Source of the DNA: Clostridiales bacterium | GTDB taxonomy: Bacteria > Bacillota > Clostridia > Christensenellales > JAISNN01 | Assembly: GCA_031289865.1 (NCBI GenBank) | Contig: JAITOQ010000143.1 | Span: forward strand, 1-6,942 | Length of the DNA stretch: 6,942 nt | Reading direction: 5' to 3' | Shown here: piece by piece, positions 1 to 6,896 of the stretch | Numbering within the stretch: the first letter of the stretch is position 1 | Layout: the number at the start of each line of letters is the position of its first letter | Program-made: the position numbers and the translations under genes | Notes under the pieces: model-generated | Told to the model about the DNA's origin: nothing | Databases searched by the model: none | The model's input: the letters and a program-made list of their open reading frames with translations, nothing else

Positions 1-1034
1 TGACGGTCGAGGCTGCGGAGGCGATTAAAAAGCACAAGGTAGGAGTCAAATGCGCGACTATTACGCCGAACGCGGAGCGCGTCAAGGAATATGATTTAAA
101 GACCATGTGGAAGAGTCCCAACGGGACGATCCGCGCTATCTTAGACGGTACCGTGTTTCGCGAACCCGTGATTGTCGAGGGGATAAAACCGATTGTCGCG
201 GGTTGGAAAGAGCCGATTATCATTGCGCGTCACGCGTACGGCGATATATACCGCGACGTCGAATTTACCGTCAAGAGCGGACAAAAGGTCTCTTTGGCTA
301 TCGACGGCACGGACGGACGGACGGAACATAATATCATGACGTTTAAAGAGGACGGTATTCTCTTAGTCATGCATAATTTGGACGAAAGTATAGAGAAATA
401 TGCCGACAACTGCTTTCAATTCGCGCTTGAAAAAAAGAAGGATTTGTGGTTCGGGACAAAGGACACTATCAGCAAAACCTACGACGGGCGGTTTAAGGAT
501 ATCTTTCAAAAGAAGTATACCGAAAGGTACAAGGACGAATTTGAAAAGGCGGGAATCGTCTATTTTTACGGATTGATCGACGACATAGTAGCGCGTGTCA
601 TGAGGAGCGGGGGCGGCTTTATTTGGGCGTGCAAAAATTATGACGGCGACGTTATGAGCGATATGGTTTCGACGGTGTTCGGGTCGCTTGCTATGATGAC
701 GTCAGTCCTTGTTTCGGAAAACGGCTTTGAATACGAGGCGGCGCACGGGACCGTTACGCGCCACTATTACAAATACTTAAAGGGCGAACCGACATCCACA
801 AACCCCGTCGCGACGATTTTTGCGTGGACGGGCGCGCTCCGCAAAAGAGGGGAATTGGACAAAACAAAAGCTCTCTCGGACTTTGCCGACCGCTTGGAGC
901 TTGCGACAAAGGACGTAATCGAGGGCGGTATTATGACCAAAGACCTCTTGCCGCTGTGTGTGAGAGAGGGACTTACCCCGAAAGGAGTTTCGGGCAGAGA
1001 ATTTTTGACGGCGGTTGCAGAAAGGATTAAATAG
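1..1034 (+). CDS. icd: NADP-dependent isocitrate dehydrogenase, 5'-truncated by window edge
   Basis: Catalyses oxidative decarboxylation of isocitrate to 2-oxoglutarate with NADP+ in the cytoplasm (TCA cycle, glutamate supply). The frame is open from base 3, giving 343 residues before the TAG at 1032-1034. By recalled comparison with human IDH1, about 55-60 N-terminal residues lie off the left edge; the ATG at 105 is internal (start of MWKSPNGTIR), not the start. Numbering from the first whole codon, the family's key residues are present: Thr19/Thr21 in CATIT, Ser38, Asn40 and Arg44 in WKSPNGTIR, Arg53, Arg76 in ARHAYGD (the isocitrate-binding arginine equivalent to human Arg132), Tyr83, catalytic Lys153, metal-binding Asp194, Asp216 and Asp220 (LIDD, YDGDVMSD), and HGTVTRH near 248-254 for NADP binding. 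It belongs to the homodimeric subfamily shared with eukaryotes rather than the E. coli Icd type. No frameshift is seen. It ends at a shared terminator, convergent with the S8 protease. Confidence 0.96.
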   Translation, partial: TVEAAEAIKKHKVGVKCATITPNAERVKEYDLKTMWKSPNGTIRAILDGTVFREPVIVEGIKPIVAGWKEPIIIARHAYGDIYRDVEFTVKSGQKVSLAIDGTDGRTEHNIMTFKEDGILLVMHNLDESIEKYADNCFQFALEKKKDLWFGTKDTISKTYDGRFKDIFQKKYTERYKDEFEKAGIVYFYGLIDDIVARVMRSGGGFIWACKNYDGDVMSDMVSTVFGSLAMMTSVLVSENGFEYEAAHGTVTRHYYKYLKGEPTSTNPVATIFAWTGALRKRGELDKTKALSDFADRLELATKDVIEGGIMTKDLLPLCVREGLTPKGVSGREFLTAVAERIK

Positions 1035-1053
1035 TAGGGAATAAGCAACACAT

Positions 1054-1093
1054 AAAAAATGCGGACAACAAAGAAAGTCATCCGCATTTTTTT
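1054..1093. terminator. Bidirectional rho-independent terminator between convergent genes
   Basis: A 12-bp perfect stem pairs 1054-1065 (A-run then TGCGGA) with 1081-1092 (TCCGCA then T-run) around a 15-nt loop. The A-run on the left and T-run on the right give a U-tract after the GC-rich core on both strands. It lies 20 bp after the isocitrate dehydrogenase stop and 30 bp after the protease stop, so it can terminate both converging transcripts. Confidence 0.88.
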
Positions 1094-1122
1094 ATTGATA
1101 TCGTTATTTATATATATGGTTG

Positions 1123-2700
1123 TTAGAGTCTTTTTCTTCTCCTTAAAATTGCGGAGACGACAATCCCGACAAGACTGACCGATGCGACGGAAATCACAAA
1201 AATCAGAATGATTTGTTTTCTTCTCGCTTGGTCGAGGTCATACGCATCGGGAACGGAGCCGTCGTTCAGATATCCTCCGATGACATTGTCGTCATTGTCG
1301 TTTGCGGTGCTACTTTCGCCGCTTTCGTCGACAGAGGCAAGTACCCCGTTATTTTTCTCGGACGCGCTTCCCGCACCTTGTTCGGAAGCGGCGGGAGCGG
1401 CGAGGGATAGATGCACAAGCCCGTAGCCGTATTTTGTCGCCGTGCCTATATCCATAGCGTCGACTTGTTTCATGCAAAATTCAACTTCTTCCGAGGACAT
1501 ATCGGAGTTTGAAGGGAGAGAGCGGAGGAGTGCGACGGCGGCGGTAACGTGCGGCGCGGCCATACTTGTACCGCTTAACGTCGTGTATCCCGCCGCGCCT
1601 AAATACGCGCTATAGATATTTACTCCCGGCGCGGCAAGGTCGATCATTGCGCCGTAGTTTGAGTTTGAAGCGATAACGTAAGACCCCGACGAATTTAATC
1701 CGACAGAAGAAACCGTCAAGGCTTTTTCGATATTTGCGGGGGAATAAGCGACGGCGTCGGCGGAATTGTTGCCCGCGGCGGCGACGGATACGACACCTCC
1801 CGCATACAGAGAATTTATAAGCGAAGAGTAGATTGCATAAAATGCGGAGGTCAATTCGGTCGGACCCGAAAAGCTCATATTAGCCGCGACGATATTGACA
1901 CCCTCGGCTTTTAATTCCGCGACATAGGTGAGCGCGGCGGCAATCGCAGAAAAGGAAACAAAGCCGTCGCTGTTTATAATCTTTATCGGTAAAATCTTGA
2001 CGTTGGAGAGAGTGAGATCGGCGATGATTCCCGAAACGTGCGACCCGTGTCCGTTGTCGTCTTGATATGCGGGAGTGTCGCTTGCAGAGGCGAAGCTAAC
2101 GCCGCCGTCAGCGATACGGTTTTTTAAGAGCGGGTGATTTGTATTGATACCCGAATCTATGACCGCAACGACGACCTCGTTTAAAGAGGATGTTCCGTAG
2201 GTTTTTTCGAGATAGGAGAGGTACGACGGGACGCCCATTGCGTTTGCGCCCCACGAGAGAAAGCTTGTCTGTCCCTCCGTTGCGGCTTCGGTTATCACGT
2301 CGCCTTCAAACGCGTAAAACATACCGTCGCCGTCCGACGAGGACTCGCCGCCGAAAGAGTCGTAGACGACCCATTTCACGGCGGCATCAAGGGAATACGC
2401 GTCATAAGCGACCGCCGCGATGCTTTCGGAGGAATAACCGTAAAAATACAGTCCGCCGTATCCCGACGCCTCGACGGCCGCGCCGTAAGAATCGGGCGCG
2501 GTATCGGAGGAGAGAAGTAACCTTACGGGAGCGTCTTGACAGTCGAGAACCGTCGAAAAGGCTTGACCGAACTCGGTCGCCGCCGCATACGACGGAAGAG
2601 TCTCCGTCCCCGTTTTTTTAATAGGCAAAACCGCCGACGGCAAAATCGCCGACAGCAAAAGCGCAAATATTAAGAACAAACCGTATATTTTGTTTTTCAT
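1123..2700 (-). CDS. Membrane-anchored subtilisin-like serine protease (peptidase family S8)
   Basis: A 525-residue extracellular endopeptidase. Residues 1-25 form a signal peptide (MKNKIYG, then a hydrophobic core). Residues about 40-145 are propeptide-like. Mature-type sequence appears to begin near SWGANAMG (149-156). The S8 catalytic set is complete: Asp182 in AVIDSGIN, His218 in NGHGSHVSG, oxyanion Asn311 in AAAGNNS and nucleophile Ser379 in LSGTSMAAPHV. After the catalytic domain comes an acidic Ser/Asn/Asp-rich linker (about 437-490), then a transmembrane helix (about 496-518) ending in a basic RRRKRL tail, as expected for a C-terminal anchor with the protease outside. No LPXTG sorting signal is seen. 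The start is set by the signal peptide; there is no Shine-Dalgarno sequence, and the promoter lies directly against the ATG. It is convergent with icd and 164 bp downstream of the calcium pump. Substrate unknown; surface protein turnover or nutrition is inference. Confidence 0.93.
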   Translation of the reverse strand: MKNKIYGLFLIFALLLSAILPSAVLPIKKTGTETLPSYAAATEFGQAFSTVLDCQDAPVRLLLSSDTAPDSYGAAVEASGYGGLYFYGYSSESIAAVAYDAYSLDAAVKWVVYDSFGGESSSDGDGMFYAFEGDVITEAATEGQTSFLSWGANAMGVPSYLSYLEKTYGTSSLNEVVVAVIDSGINTNHPLLKNRIADGGVSFASASDTPAYQDDNGHGSHVSGIIADLTLSNVKILPIKIINSDGFVSFSAIAAALTYVAELKAEGVNIVAANMSFSGPTELTSAFYAIYSSLINSLYAGGVVSVAAAGNNSADAVAYSPANIEKALTVSSVGLNSSGSYVIASNSNYGAMIDLAAPGVNIYSAYLGAAGYTTLSGTSMAAPHVTAAVALLRSLPSNSDMSSEEVEFCMKQVDAMDIGTATKYGYGLVHLSLAAPAASEQGAGSASEKNNGVLASVDESGESSTANDNDDNVIGGYLNDGSVPDAYDLDQARRKQIILIFVISVASVSLVGIVVSAILRRRKRL

Positions 2701-2708
2701 ACACTTAA

Positions 2709-2737
2709 AGAATAGCTTTTTTTTAGCGTTTTGTCAA
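2709..2737 (-). promoter_or_regulatory. Near-consensus sigma-A-type promoter of the S8 protease, leaderless spacing
   Basis: On the minus strand a perfect -35 TTGACA (2737-2732) is followed by a 17-nt A-rich spacer and a -10 TATTCT (2714-2709, four of six matches). Only 8 nt separate the -10 from the ATG at 2700. Initiation 6-9 nt after the -10 would put the transcript start about 0-3 nt before the ATG. The 25 nt before the ATG contain no GGAG-like sequence, which fits a leaderless mRNA. No transcript data support this. Confidence 0.7.
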
Positions 2738-2815
2738 GACCTTTTCCAAAAAAACTTTAAAATTCCAAATTATTCTTTTAAAATCATATACCATACATTG
2801 TGTATATACATAACG

Positions 2816-2844
2816 AAGGTCGGAGCGTTTAACCCTCCGACCTT
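2816..2844 (-). terminator. Perfect 10-bp stem-loop after the calcium ATPase gene, possible terminator
   Basis: AAGGTCGGAG (2816-2825) pairs perfectly with CTCCGACCTT (2835-2844) around a 9-nt loop, about 20 bp after the ATPase stop. Neither strand has a real T-run after the stem (the minus strand continues CGTTATGTA). It may therefore be a weak terminator or a 3'-end stabilising hairpin rather than a standard intrinsic terminator. Confidence 0.45.
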
Positions 2845-2864
2845 ATACTTATTTTCAAAATAAA

Positions 2865-5489
2865 TTATTTCACAAATTTCTTTTTGCAAGCCTTAAAAAT
2901 CTCCAACACGACAAGCGGGACGGCGGCGAAGCCTAACGCGACGGCATAGAGGTAGTACGGCTTGAGAATGACGAGTCCAAAGGCTTGATTTACGCCGGGC
3001 GTGAGGCAGACGAACACCATGAGGACAAAGCCCGCGAGCGCGGCGAGGTTGAGCTGTTTGTTGGAGAACGGATTTTTGCGAAACAGCGAATGCTCGGAGC
3101 GCATATTGTATGCGTGAAAGAGCTGAGTACACGCGAGGACGATGAACGCTGTGGTTTGTCCGGAGGCGACCGAGCCGCCGAGGGTTTCGCCGAGATAGTA
3201 GCCTACAATAGTCAGCCCCGCAAAGAGTACTCCTTGCAAGATGATCTGTATCCCGAATCCGTTTGCGAACAAGCTTTCTTTTGCGGGTTTCGGTTTCCGC
3301 GACATGATATCGTCGTCGATTTTTTCCATGCCGAGTGAAATGGCGGGGAAGCTGTCGGTCACAAGATTTATCCAAAGGAGCTGCATAGAGAGGAGAGGCG
3401 GTACTTTAAATATCAGCATAGCGACAAACACCGCGAGCAGCTCTCCGCAGTTGGTACTCAGAAGATACCCGACAACCTTTTTGATATTATCGTATATCCC
3501 GCGCCCCTCGCGGACGGCTTGTACTATGGTCGCAAAATTGTCGTCGGTGAGGGTAATGTCCGCCGCGCCTTTTGCGACGTCCGTACCCGTGATACCCATG
3601 GCGCAGCCGATATCGGCGGCTTTTAGGGCGGGCGCGTCGTTTACTCCGTCGCCCGTCATAGAGACGATTTCACCGAGGGCTTGCCACGCCTTGACTATCC
3701 GTATCTTGTCGGACGGGGAAACGCGTGCGTATACGGAAATATAGCGGATACGGTTTTTGAGTTCTTGATCGGACATTTTTGACAGCTCTTCGCCCGTCAC
3801 GGCTTGATCTCCGTCGGTAAAGATTCCGATTTCGCGTGCAATCGCGGAAGCGGTGATAACGTGGTCGCCCGTGATCATTATCGGCTTTATACCCGCACGG
3901 CGGCATTCGGCGACGGCGGCTTTTGCTTCGGGGCGCGGCGGGTCTATCATGCCGACCAAGCCCATAAAGGTCAGTCCGCGCTCTAATGTTTCGATATCCA
4001 AATCCGCGGTTTCGTCAAGCTCTTTGTAGGCGACGGCAATTACGCGGAGCGCGTTTTTACTCATCTCCTCATTGATTTGAGCGGCTTTTTTAAAGCTGCC
4101 TTTGTGACAGAGAGGCAAGAGCATATCAAACGCGCCCTTGACTATAGCAACGCGTTTTCCGTCGATTACGTTTACGGAGGTCATCAGCTTTCTGTCCGAA
4201 TCAAACGGCAGCTCCGCAATGCGCGGATAGCGAAAAGCAAGGGTTTCCTTGTCAATTCCGTTTTTGAGCGCGGCGGCGACGATAGAGGTCTCCGTCGGAT
4301 CGCCGACGAGGATTTCGTGTCCGTCCTCGATCGTCACGCTTCCGTTACAGCAGAGTGTCGCGTATGTAAGGAATTTTCGGACGGCTTCGTCGTTGTTGCC
4401 GAATATGTCGGCGGGCTTTGATTCGTCGTCGAGATATGCCTTTAGGAGGGTCATTTTGTTTTGAGTGAGCGTACCCGTCTTGTCCGAGCAAATGATGGAC
4501 GCGGAACCTAAAGTCTCGACGGCGGGTAGGCGGCGAATGATCGCGTTTCGTTTTACCATGCGCTGTACGCCGATTGCAAGGACGATAGTGACGACGGCGG
4601 GCAGTCCCTCCGGGATTGCCGAAACCGCGAGAGATACGGCGGTCATAAATAGGGTTTGGATATTTTCGGGCGAGCGGTCAAAGATCAATCCGACCGCAAA
4701 GACCACCGCGCACGCCGCGAGCGCGATGATGCCGAGGAGCTTTCCTAAGCGCGCAAGCTTTTTTTGGAGCGGCGTACCCGAATCGTCTTGATCGGCGAGG
4801 AGATTTGCGATTTTGCCTATCTCCGTGGACATGCCCGTAGCGGTGACGATAGCTTTTGCCGTCCCGTAGGTGATACTGCACCCCGAAAAGACCATATTTG
4901 TCCTATCTCCGATAGGCGCGTCCTCTTTTGGTGTTGAGTCAAAGGACTTGTCCGCGGCGACGGATTCGCCCGTGAGCGCGGACTCTTCGGCTTTTAGGGA
5001 TGATGATGAGATGAGCCGAGCGTCGGCGGGGACAAAATCGCCCGCCTCGAGGAGTACTATGTCTCCGGGCACGAGCTCTTCCGCGTCGATTACGAGGTCG
5101 TGTCCGTCGCGGACGACCTTTGCGTGGAGCGCGGAGATACTCTTTAGCGCGTCGAGGGCTTTTTCGGCTTTGTTTTCTTGAATAACGCCCATAAAAGCGT
5201 TTGCAATTACGATTAAGAGAATGAGCGCGGGTTCAAAAAACTCCTGCGCATCGTCATGCGTCGCCGCAAGGATAAATGAAACCGCCGCCGCAAGGATCAG
5301 AATGATAATCATTACGTCCTTAAACTGCAACAGAAATTTGACGAAGAACCCCTTCTTTTTCGTTTCTTTCAGCTTGTTTTTGCCGTATTTTTCGACCAAA
5401 AAGGGTAGAGCTTCGGGATTGACGCCCTTTTTTAAGTCGGAATTCAGTTCTTCGACGAGAGTGTTTACGGGTTTTGTGTGGGTGTTCAT
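2865..5489 (-). CDS. Cation-transporting P-type ATPase, calcium-pump (P2/SERCA-PMCA-like) family
   Basis: An 874-residue ATP-driven membrane pump, probably exporting Ca2+ from the cytoplasm; full length for bacterial members. Seen in order: cation-ATPase N-terminal region (1-45); M1/M2 (about 52-102); actuator domain with TGES (173-176); M3/M4 (about 252-306) with the ion-binding PEGLP (293-297); phosphorylation motif DKTGT with Asp336; nucleotide-binding KGAFD (451-455); DPPRP (516-520); TGD (540-542); hinge TGDGVNDAP (612-620); and six C-terminal helices. Ion ligands of the calcium-pump type are present: Glu294 in M4, Asn680 and Glu683 in M5 (STNCGE), Asn708, Thr711 and Asp712 in M6 (NLVTDSFP). 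No N-terminal metal-binding domain of the heavy-metal type and no K+-ATPase features are seen. An AAGGAG Shine-Dalgarno supports the start. The nested palindrome lies upstream, so transcription could pass through it. The Ca2+ specificity is family inference; Mn2+ is possible. Confidence 0.95.
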   Translation of the reverse strand: MNTHTKPVNTLVEELNSDLKKGVNPEALPFLVEKYGKNKLKETKKKGFFVKFLLQFKDVMIIILILAAAVSFILAATHDDAQEFFEPALILLIVIANAFMGVIQENKAEKALDALKSISALHAKVVRDGHDLVIDAEELVPGDIVLLEAGDFVPADARLISSSSLKAEESALTGESVAADKSFDSTPKEDAPIGDRTNMVFSGCSITYGTAKAIVTATGMSTEIGKIANLLADQDDSGTPLQKKLARLGKLLGIIALAACAVVFAVGLIFDRSPENIQTLFMTAVSLAVSAIPEGLPAVVTIVLAIGVQRMVKRNAIIRRLPAVETLGSASIICSDKTGTLTQNKMTLLKAYLDDESKPADIFGNNDEAVRKFLTYATLCCNGSVTIEDGHEILVGDPTETSIVAAALKNGIDKETLAFRYPRIAELPFDSDRKLMTSVNVIDGKRVAIVKGAFDMLLPLCHKGSFKKAAQINEEMSKNALRVIAVAYKELDETADLDIETLERGLTFMGLVGMIDPPRPEAKAAVAECRRAGIKPIMITGDHVITASAIAREIGIFTDGDQAVTGEELSKMSDQELKNRIRYISVYARVSPSDKIRIVKAWQALGEIVSMTGDGVNDAPALKAADIGCAMGITGTDVAKGAADITLTDDNFATIVQAVREGRGIYDNIKKVVGYLLSTNCGELLAVFVAMLIFKVPPLLSMQLLWINLVTDSFPAISLGMEKIDDDIMSRKPKPAKESLFANGFGIQIILQGVLFAGLTIVGYYLGETLGGSVASGQTTAFIVLACTQLFHAYNMRSEHSLFRKNPFSNKQLNLAALAGFVLMVFVCLTPGVNQAFGLVILKPYYLYAVALGFAAVPLVVLEIFKACKKKFVK

Positions 5490-5501
5490 TATTAAAAGAT
5501 A

Positions 5502-5507
5502 CTCCTT
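5502..5507 (-). promoter_or_regulatory. Ribosome binding site of the calcium ATPase gene
   Basis: The minus strand reads AAGGAG at 5507-5502, 12 nt before the ATG at 5489. The spacing is slightly long, but there is no in-frame alternative ATG nearby (the next Met is residue 60, inside M1), so it fixes the start. It lies 16 bp outside the palindromic element. Confidence 0.7.
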
Positions 5508-5523
5508 TTAGAATGCTTTTTCT

Positions 5524-5561
5524 AATGCAGAATGCAGAATGCAGAATGCAGAATTGCGGAT
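5524..5561 (+). repeat. Left 38-bp outer arm with four tandem AATGCAG heptamers
   Basis: Four exact AATGCAG units (5524-5530, 5531-5537, 5538-5544, 5545-5551) are followed by AATTGCGGAT (5552-5561). The whole arm is the exact reverse complement of 5711-5748. Confidence 0.95.
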
Positions 5562-5578
5562 TTTTAAATAAAGCCGAT

Positions 5579-5609
5579 GTCATTCTGAGCTTGCGAAGAA
5601 TCTCAAACG
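5579..5609 (+). repeat. Left inner arm of the nested palindrome
   Basis: GTCATTCTGAGC, then TTGCGAAGAATCT (5579-5603), continuing through CAAACG to 5609. It pairs with 5666-5698 apart from a two-base length difference and a few mismatches. The core resembles an intergenic repeat motif (GTCATTCTGAGC...GAAGAATCT) that I recall from many bacterial genomes; this recollection is unchecked. Confidence 0.8.
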
Positions 5610-5665
5610 AGCTCCGAATCACCTCTAATCGGAATCTGATTTATGTTCTAACGTAATACATCTAC

Positions 5666-5698
5666 CGTTTTAGATTCTTCGCATTCGCTCAGAATGAC
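5666..5698 (-). repeat. Right inner arm of the nested palindrome
   Basis: On the minus strand it reads GTCATTCTGAGC, GAATGCGAAGAATCT, then AAAACG. It carries GAATGCG where the left arm has TTGCG, so the two copies have diverged, unlike the outer arms. Confidence 0.8.
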
Positions 5699-5710
5699 GC
5701 CTAATTTTTT

Positions 5711-5748
5711 ATCCGCAATTCTGCATTCTGCATTCTGCATTCTGCATT
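5711..5748 (-). repeat. Right 38-bp outer arm with four tandem AATGCAG heptamers (minus strand)
   Basis: ATCCGCAATT (5711-5720) is followed by four exact CTGCATT units (5721-5748), identical to the left arm in inverted orientation at all 38 positions. The equal copy number of four in both arms is notable for a sequence prone to slippage. Confidence 0.95.
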
Positions 5749-5778
5749 AAAAAAATCGGTGAACGGGCTACTCCGCCC
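5749..5778 (-). terminator. Weak candidate terminator of the lipid kinase gene
   Basis: On the minus strand, GGGC (5778-5775) pairs with GCCC (5768-5765) around a 6-nt loop, and seven T residues (5755-5749) follow after 9 nt. The stem is only 4 bp and the T-run is set back, so this is weak. A separate 6-bp hairpin, GCAACG/CGTTGC with a 3-nt loop (5812-5826), lies closer to the stop but has no T-run. Confidence 0.25.
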
Positions 5779-5832
5779 AATCATTCCTCTATATTTGTTG
5801 CGAATACGGATGCAACGCCACGTTGCCGTTGC

Positions 5833-6735
5833 TTAGGGGACAAACAGCGAAAATTGGTCTTGCTTATAGGTGATTTCCGCATCGCCGCGAGGACCTCTTT
5901 CTCCGTCGACGTTCCATTGGGTATTGGAGAGGGTTTTAACGGAGGCTTTTGTGACCTTGCGAATAACAAGATGCTTTGTATCACGCGGAATGCGGTCAAC
6001 CTTTACTATATAGACGCGCAGCATTGCAAACAGCGTTGCGGCAAACGGAAAAAAGCCCTTTTTGCGCCGTGCCATAAAGAAATAAAATTGGTCCTCGTTG
6101 CCGAAGTCTTGTTTTGTGACGCGCAGACCGCCGATAGACGAGTTGTTCAGCCCCGCGATAAATGTGCATAGAGCGGAAAAACTCTCGCCCGTTTCGGGAA
6201 GCGTGACCTCGACGCGTTCGCCGTGCCGTCCCTCGTCCTTAAAGAATATTGCGTGATAGTAGGCGAGCTTGCCGATTTTCTTTTTGAAGGAATTGTCAGC
6301 GACGTAGCTGGAGCAAGAAAACATTCCCGCGCAGATAACATAATCGGCGGGAATCCCGTTGATAAACATACAGCTTTTCGGGACGATGCGTCCGTTTAAG
6401 ATGACGTCGACGGCTTTTTTGTAGTTAAAGGGGATTTTGTTGCAGAGCGCGAAGTCGTTGACCGTCCCGCTCGGAATGTAGCCGACAAGCGGTCGGTTTT
6501 CCTTGCCCGCGATACCGCGTAACATTTCGTTAAAGGTACCGTCGCCGCCAAGGACGACATAGACCTCGTACTTGCCGAGATTTTCCGTCGAGATATTCGT
6601 CGCCGTGATAGTTTCGGTCGTCGAAACGATATCCACGGTTTCGTATTTGGTTTTTAAAGCCTCAACGATTTCGGCGATCTGTTCTTCGGTTTTGGAATGC
6701 CCGCTGACGGGGTTGTTGATAATCAAACATTTCAT
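5833..6735 (-). CDS. Diacylglycerol kinase / YegS-BmrU family lipid kinase
   Basis: A 300-residue cytoplasmic or membrane-peripheral enzyme, the usual length for soluble bacterial lipid kinases (DgkB, YegS). The family phosphorylates diacylglycerol or a related lipid with ATP, returning lipid from envelope polymer synthesis to the phosphatidate pool; the actual substrate here is not known. The start MKCLIINNPVSGHSK is the typical first strand and glycine-rich turn. The nucleotide-binding motif GGDGTFNE is at 63-70, PSGTVNDFA at 88-96 (commonly GTGNDFA or GTANDFA, so Val is a small variation), a GKLAYY segment at 155-160 and the C-terminal NVDGE at 275-279. No transmembrane helix, so it is not the small integral DgkA type. 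A GAGG Shine-Dalgarno (6748-6745) sits 9 nt before the ATG. It is separated from the downstream calcium pump by the palindromic element. Confidence 0.92.
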   Translation of the reverse strand: MKCLIINNPVSGHSKTEEQIAEIVEALKTKYETVDIVSTTETITATNISTENLGKYEVYVVLGGDGTFNEMLRGIAGKENRPLVGYIPSGTVNDFALCNKIPFNYKKAVDVILNGRIVPKSCMFINGIPADYVICAGMFSCSSYVADNSFKKKIGKLAYYHAIFFKDEGRHGERVEVTLPETGESFSALCTFIAGLNNSSIGGLRVTKQDFGNEDQFYFFMARRKKGFFPFAATLFAMLRVYIVKVDRIPRDTKHLVIRKVTKASVKTLSNTQWNVDGERGPRGDAEITYKQDQFSLFVP

Positions 6736-6744
6736 ACGTTTTTT

Positions 6745-6748
6745 CCTC
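6745..6748 (-). promoter_or_regulatory. Ribosome binding site of the lipid kinase gene
   Basis: The minus strand reads GAGGAAAAAACGT directly before the ATG at 6735. GAGG is 9 nt upstream in an otherwise A-rich leader, which supports this start. Confidence 0.65.
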
Positions 6749-6817
6749 GTTTTTTTAAATTTTTTTATGAATTCGCTTTCTCATGTCCTTTCAAAAAAAA
6801 TCTTTGGTATGCGCTCT

Positions 6818-6834
6818 GTAAGTCATTCAAGTCA
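6818..6834 (+). repeat. 17-bp direct repeat, copy 1
   Basis: GTAAGTCATTCAAGTCA, exact copy of 6897-6913. Each copy contains two AAGTCA half-units separated by TTC. It lies 83 bp upstream of the lipid kinase ATG in DNA with no gene. TATGC precedes both copies at slightly different distance. Confidence 0.85.
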
Positions 6835-6896
6835 TAGTTTTAGATACTATACTTCGGAAACGGTGTGCAATTATTTGCTTCCTCCGTATATGCACG

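Larger units (their letters stand above)
5524..5748. repeat. 225-bp nested palindromic element (MITE-like or structured-RNA repeat) between kinase and calcium pump
   Basis: This fills most of the 343-bp gap between the two genes. The outer arms at 5524-5561 and 5711-5748 are perfect 38-bp inverted repeats. A second inverted pair at 5579-5609 and 5666-5698 contains GTCATTCTGAGC and GCGAAGAATCT on the left arm; the right arm differs by a small insertion (GAGCGAATGCG against GAGCTTGCG). About 56 nt of unpaired core remain (5610-5665), itself with a short TCCGA/TCGGA stem. T-rich (left) and A-rich (right) runs flank the outer arms. No open reading frame of note and no clear target-site duplication are seen. 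It looks like a non-autonomous mobile repeat or composite intergenic repeat. Transcribed from the kinase side, it would fold into a long hairpin in the leader of the pump mRNA. Confidence 0.8.

Noticed and set aside
105..1034. ATG at 105 as the start of the isocitrate dehydrogenase
   Set aside because: The same frame is open to base 3 and encodes conserved family sequence (AAEAIKK, GVKCATITP) before it, so the gene enters from the left edge.
2190..2621. 143-residue plus-strand open frame opposite the protease
   Set aside because: The product is an extreme Arg/Pro/Thr-rich string typical of an antisense shadow of a GC-rich coding frame; no motif, and the opposite strand encodes a clear S8 protease.
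3241..3744. 167-residue plus-strand open frame opposite the calcium pump
   Set aside because: Lies wholly antisense to conserved pump sequence including the GDGVNDAP motif; no recognisable domain or ribosome binding site.
5320..5622. 100-residue minus-strand frame running from the palindrome into the pump gene
   Set aside because: It overlaps the pump start in another frame and part of it is translated repeat arm; no family resemblance.
5490..5832. Riboswitch or tRNA in the kinase-pump gap
   Set aside because: The structure is explained by inverted repeats; no tRNA cloverleaf or riboswitch core that I recognise is present.
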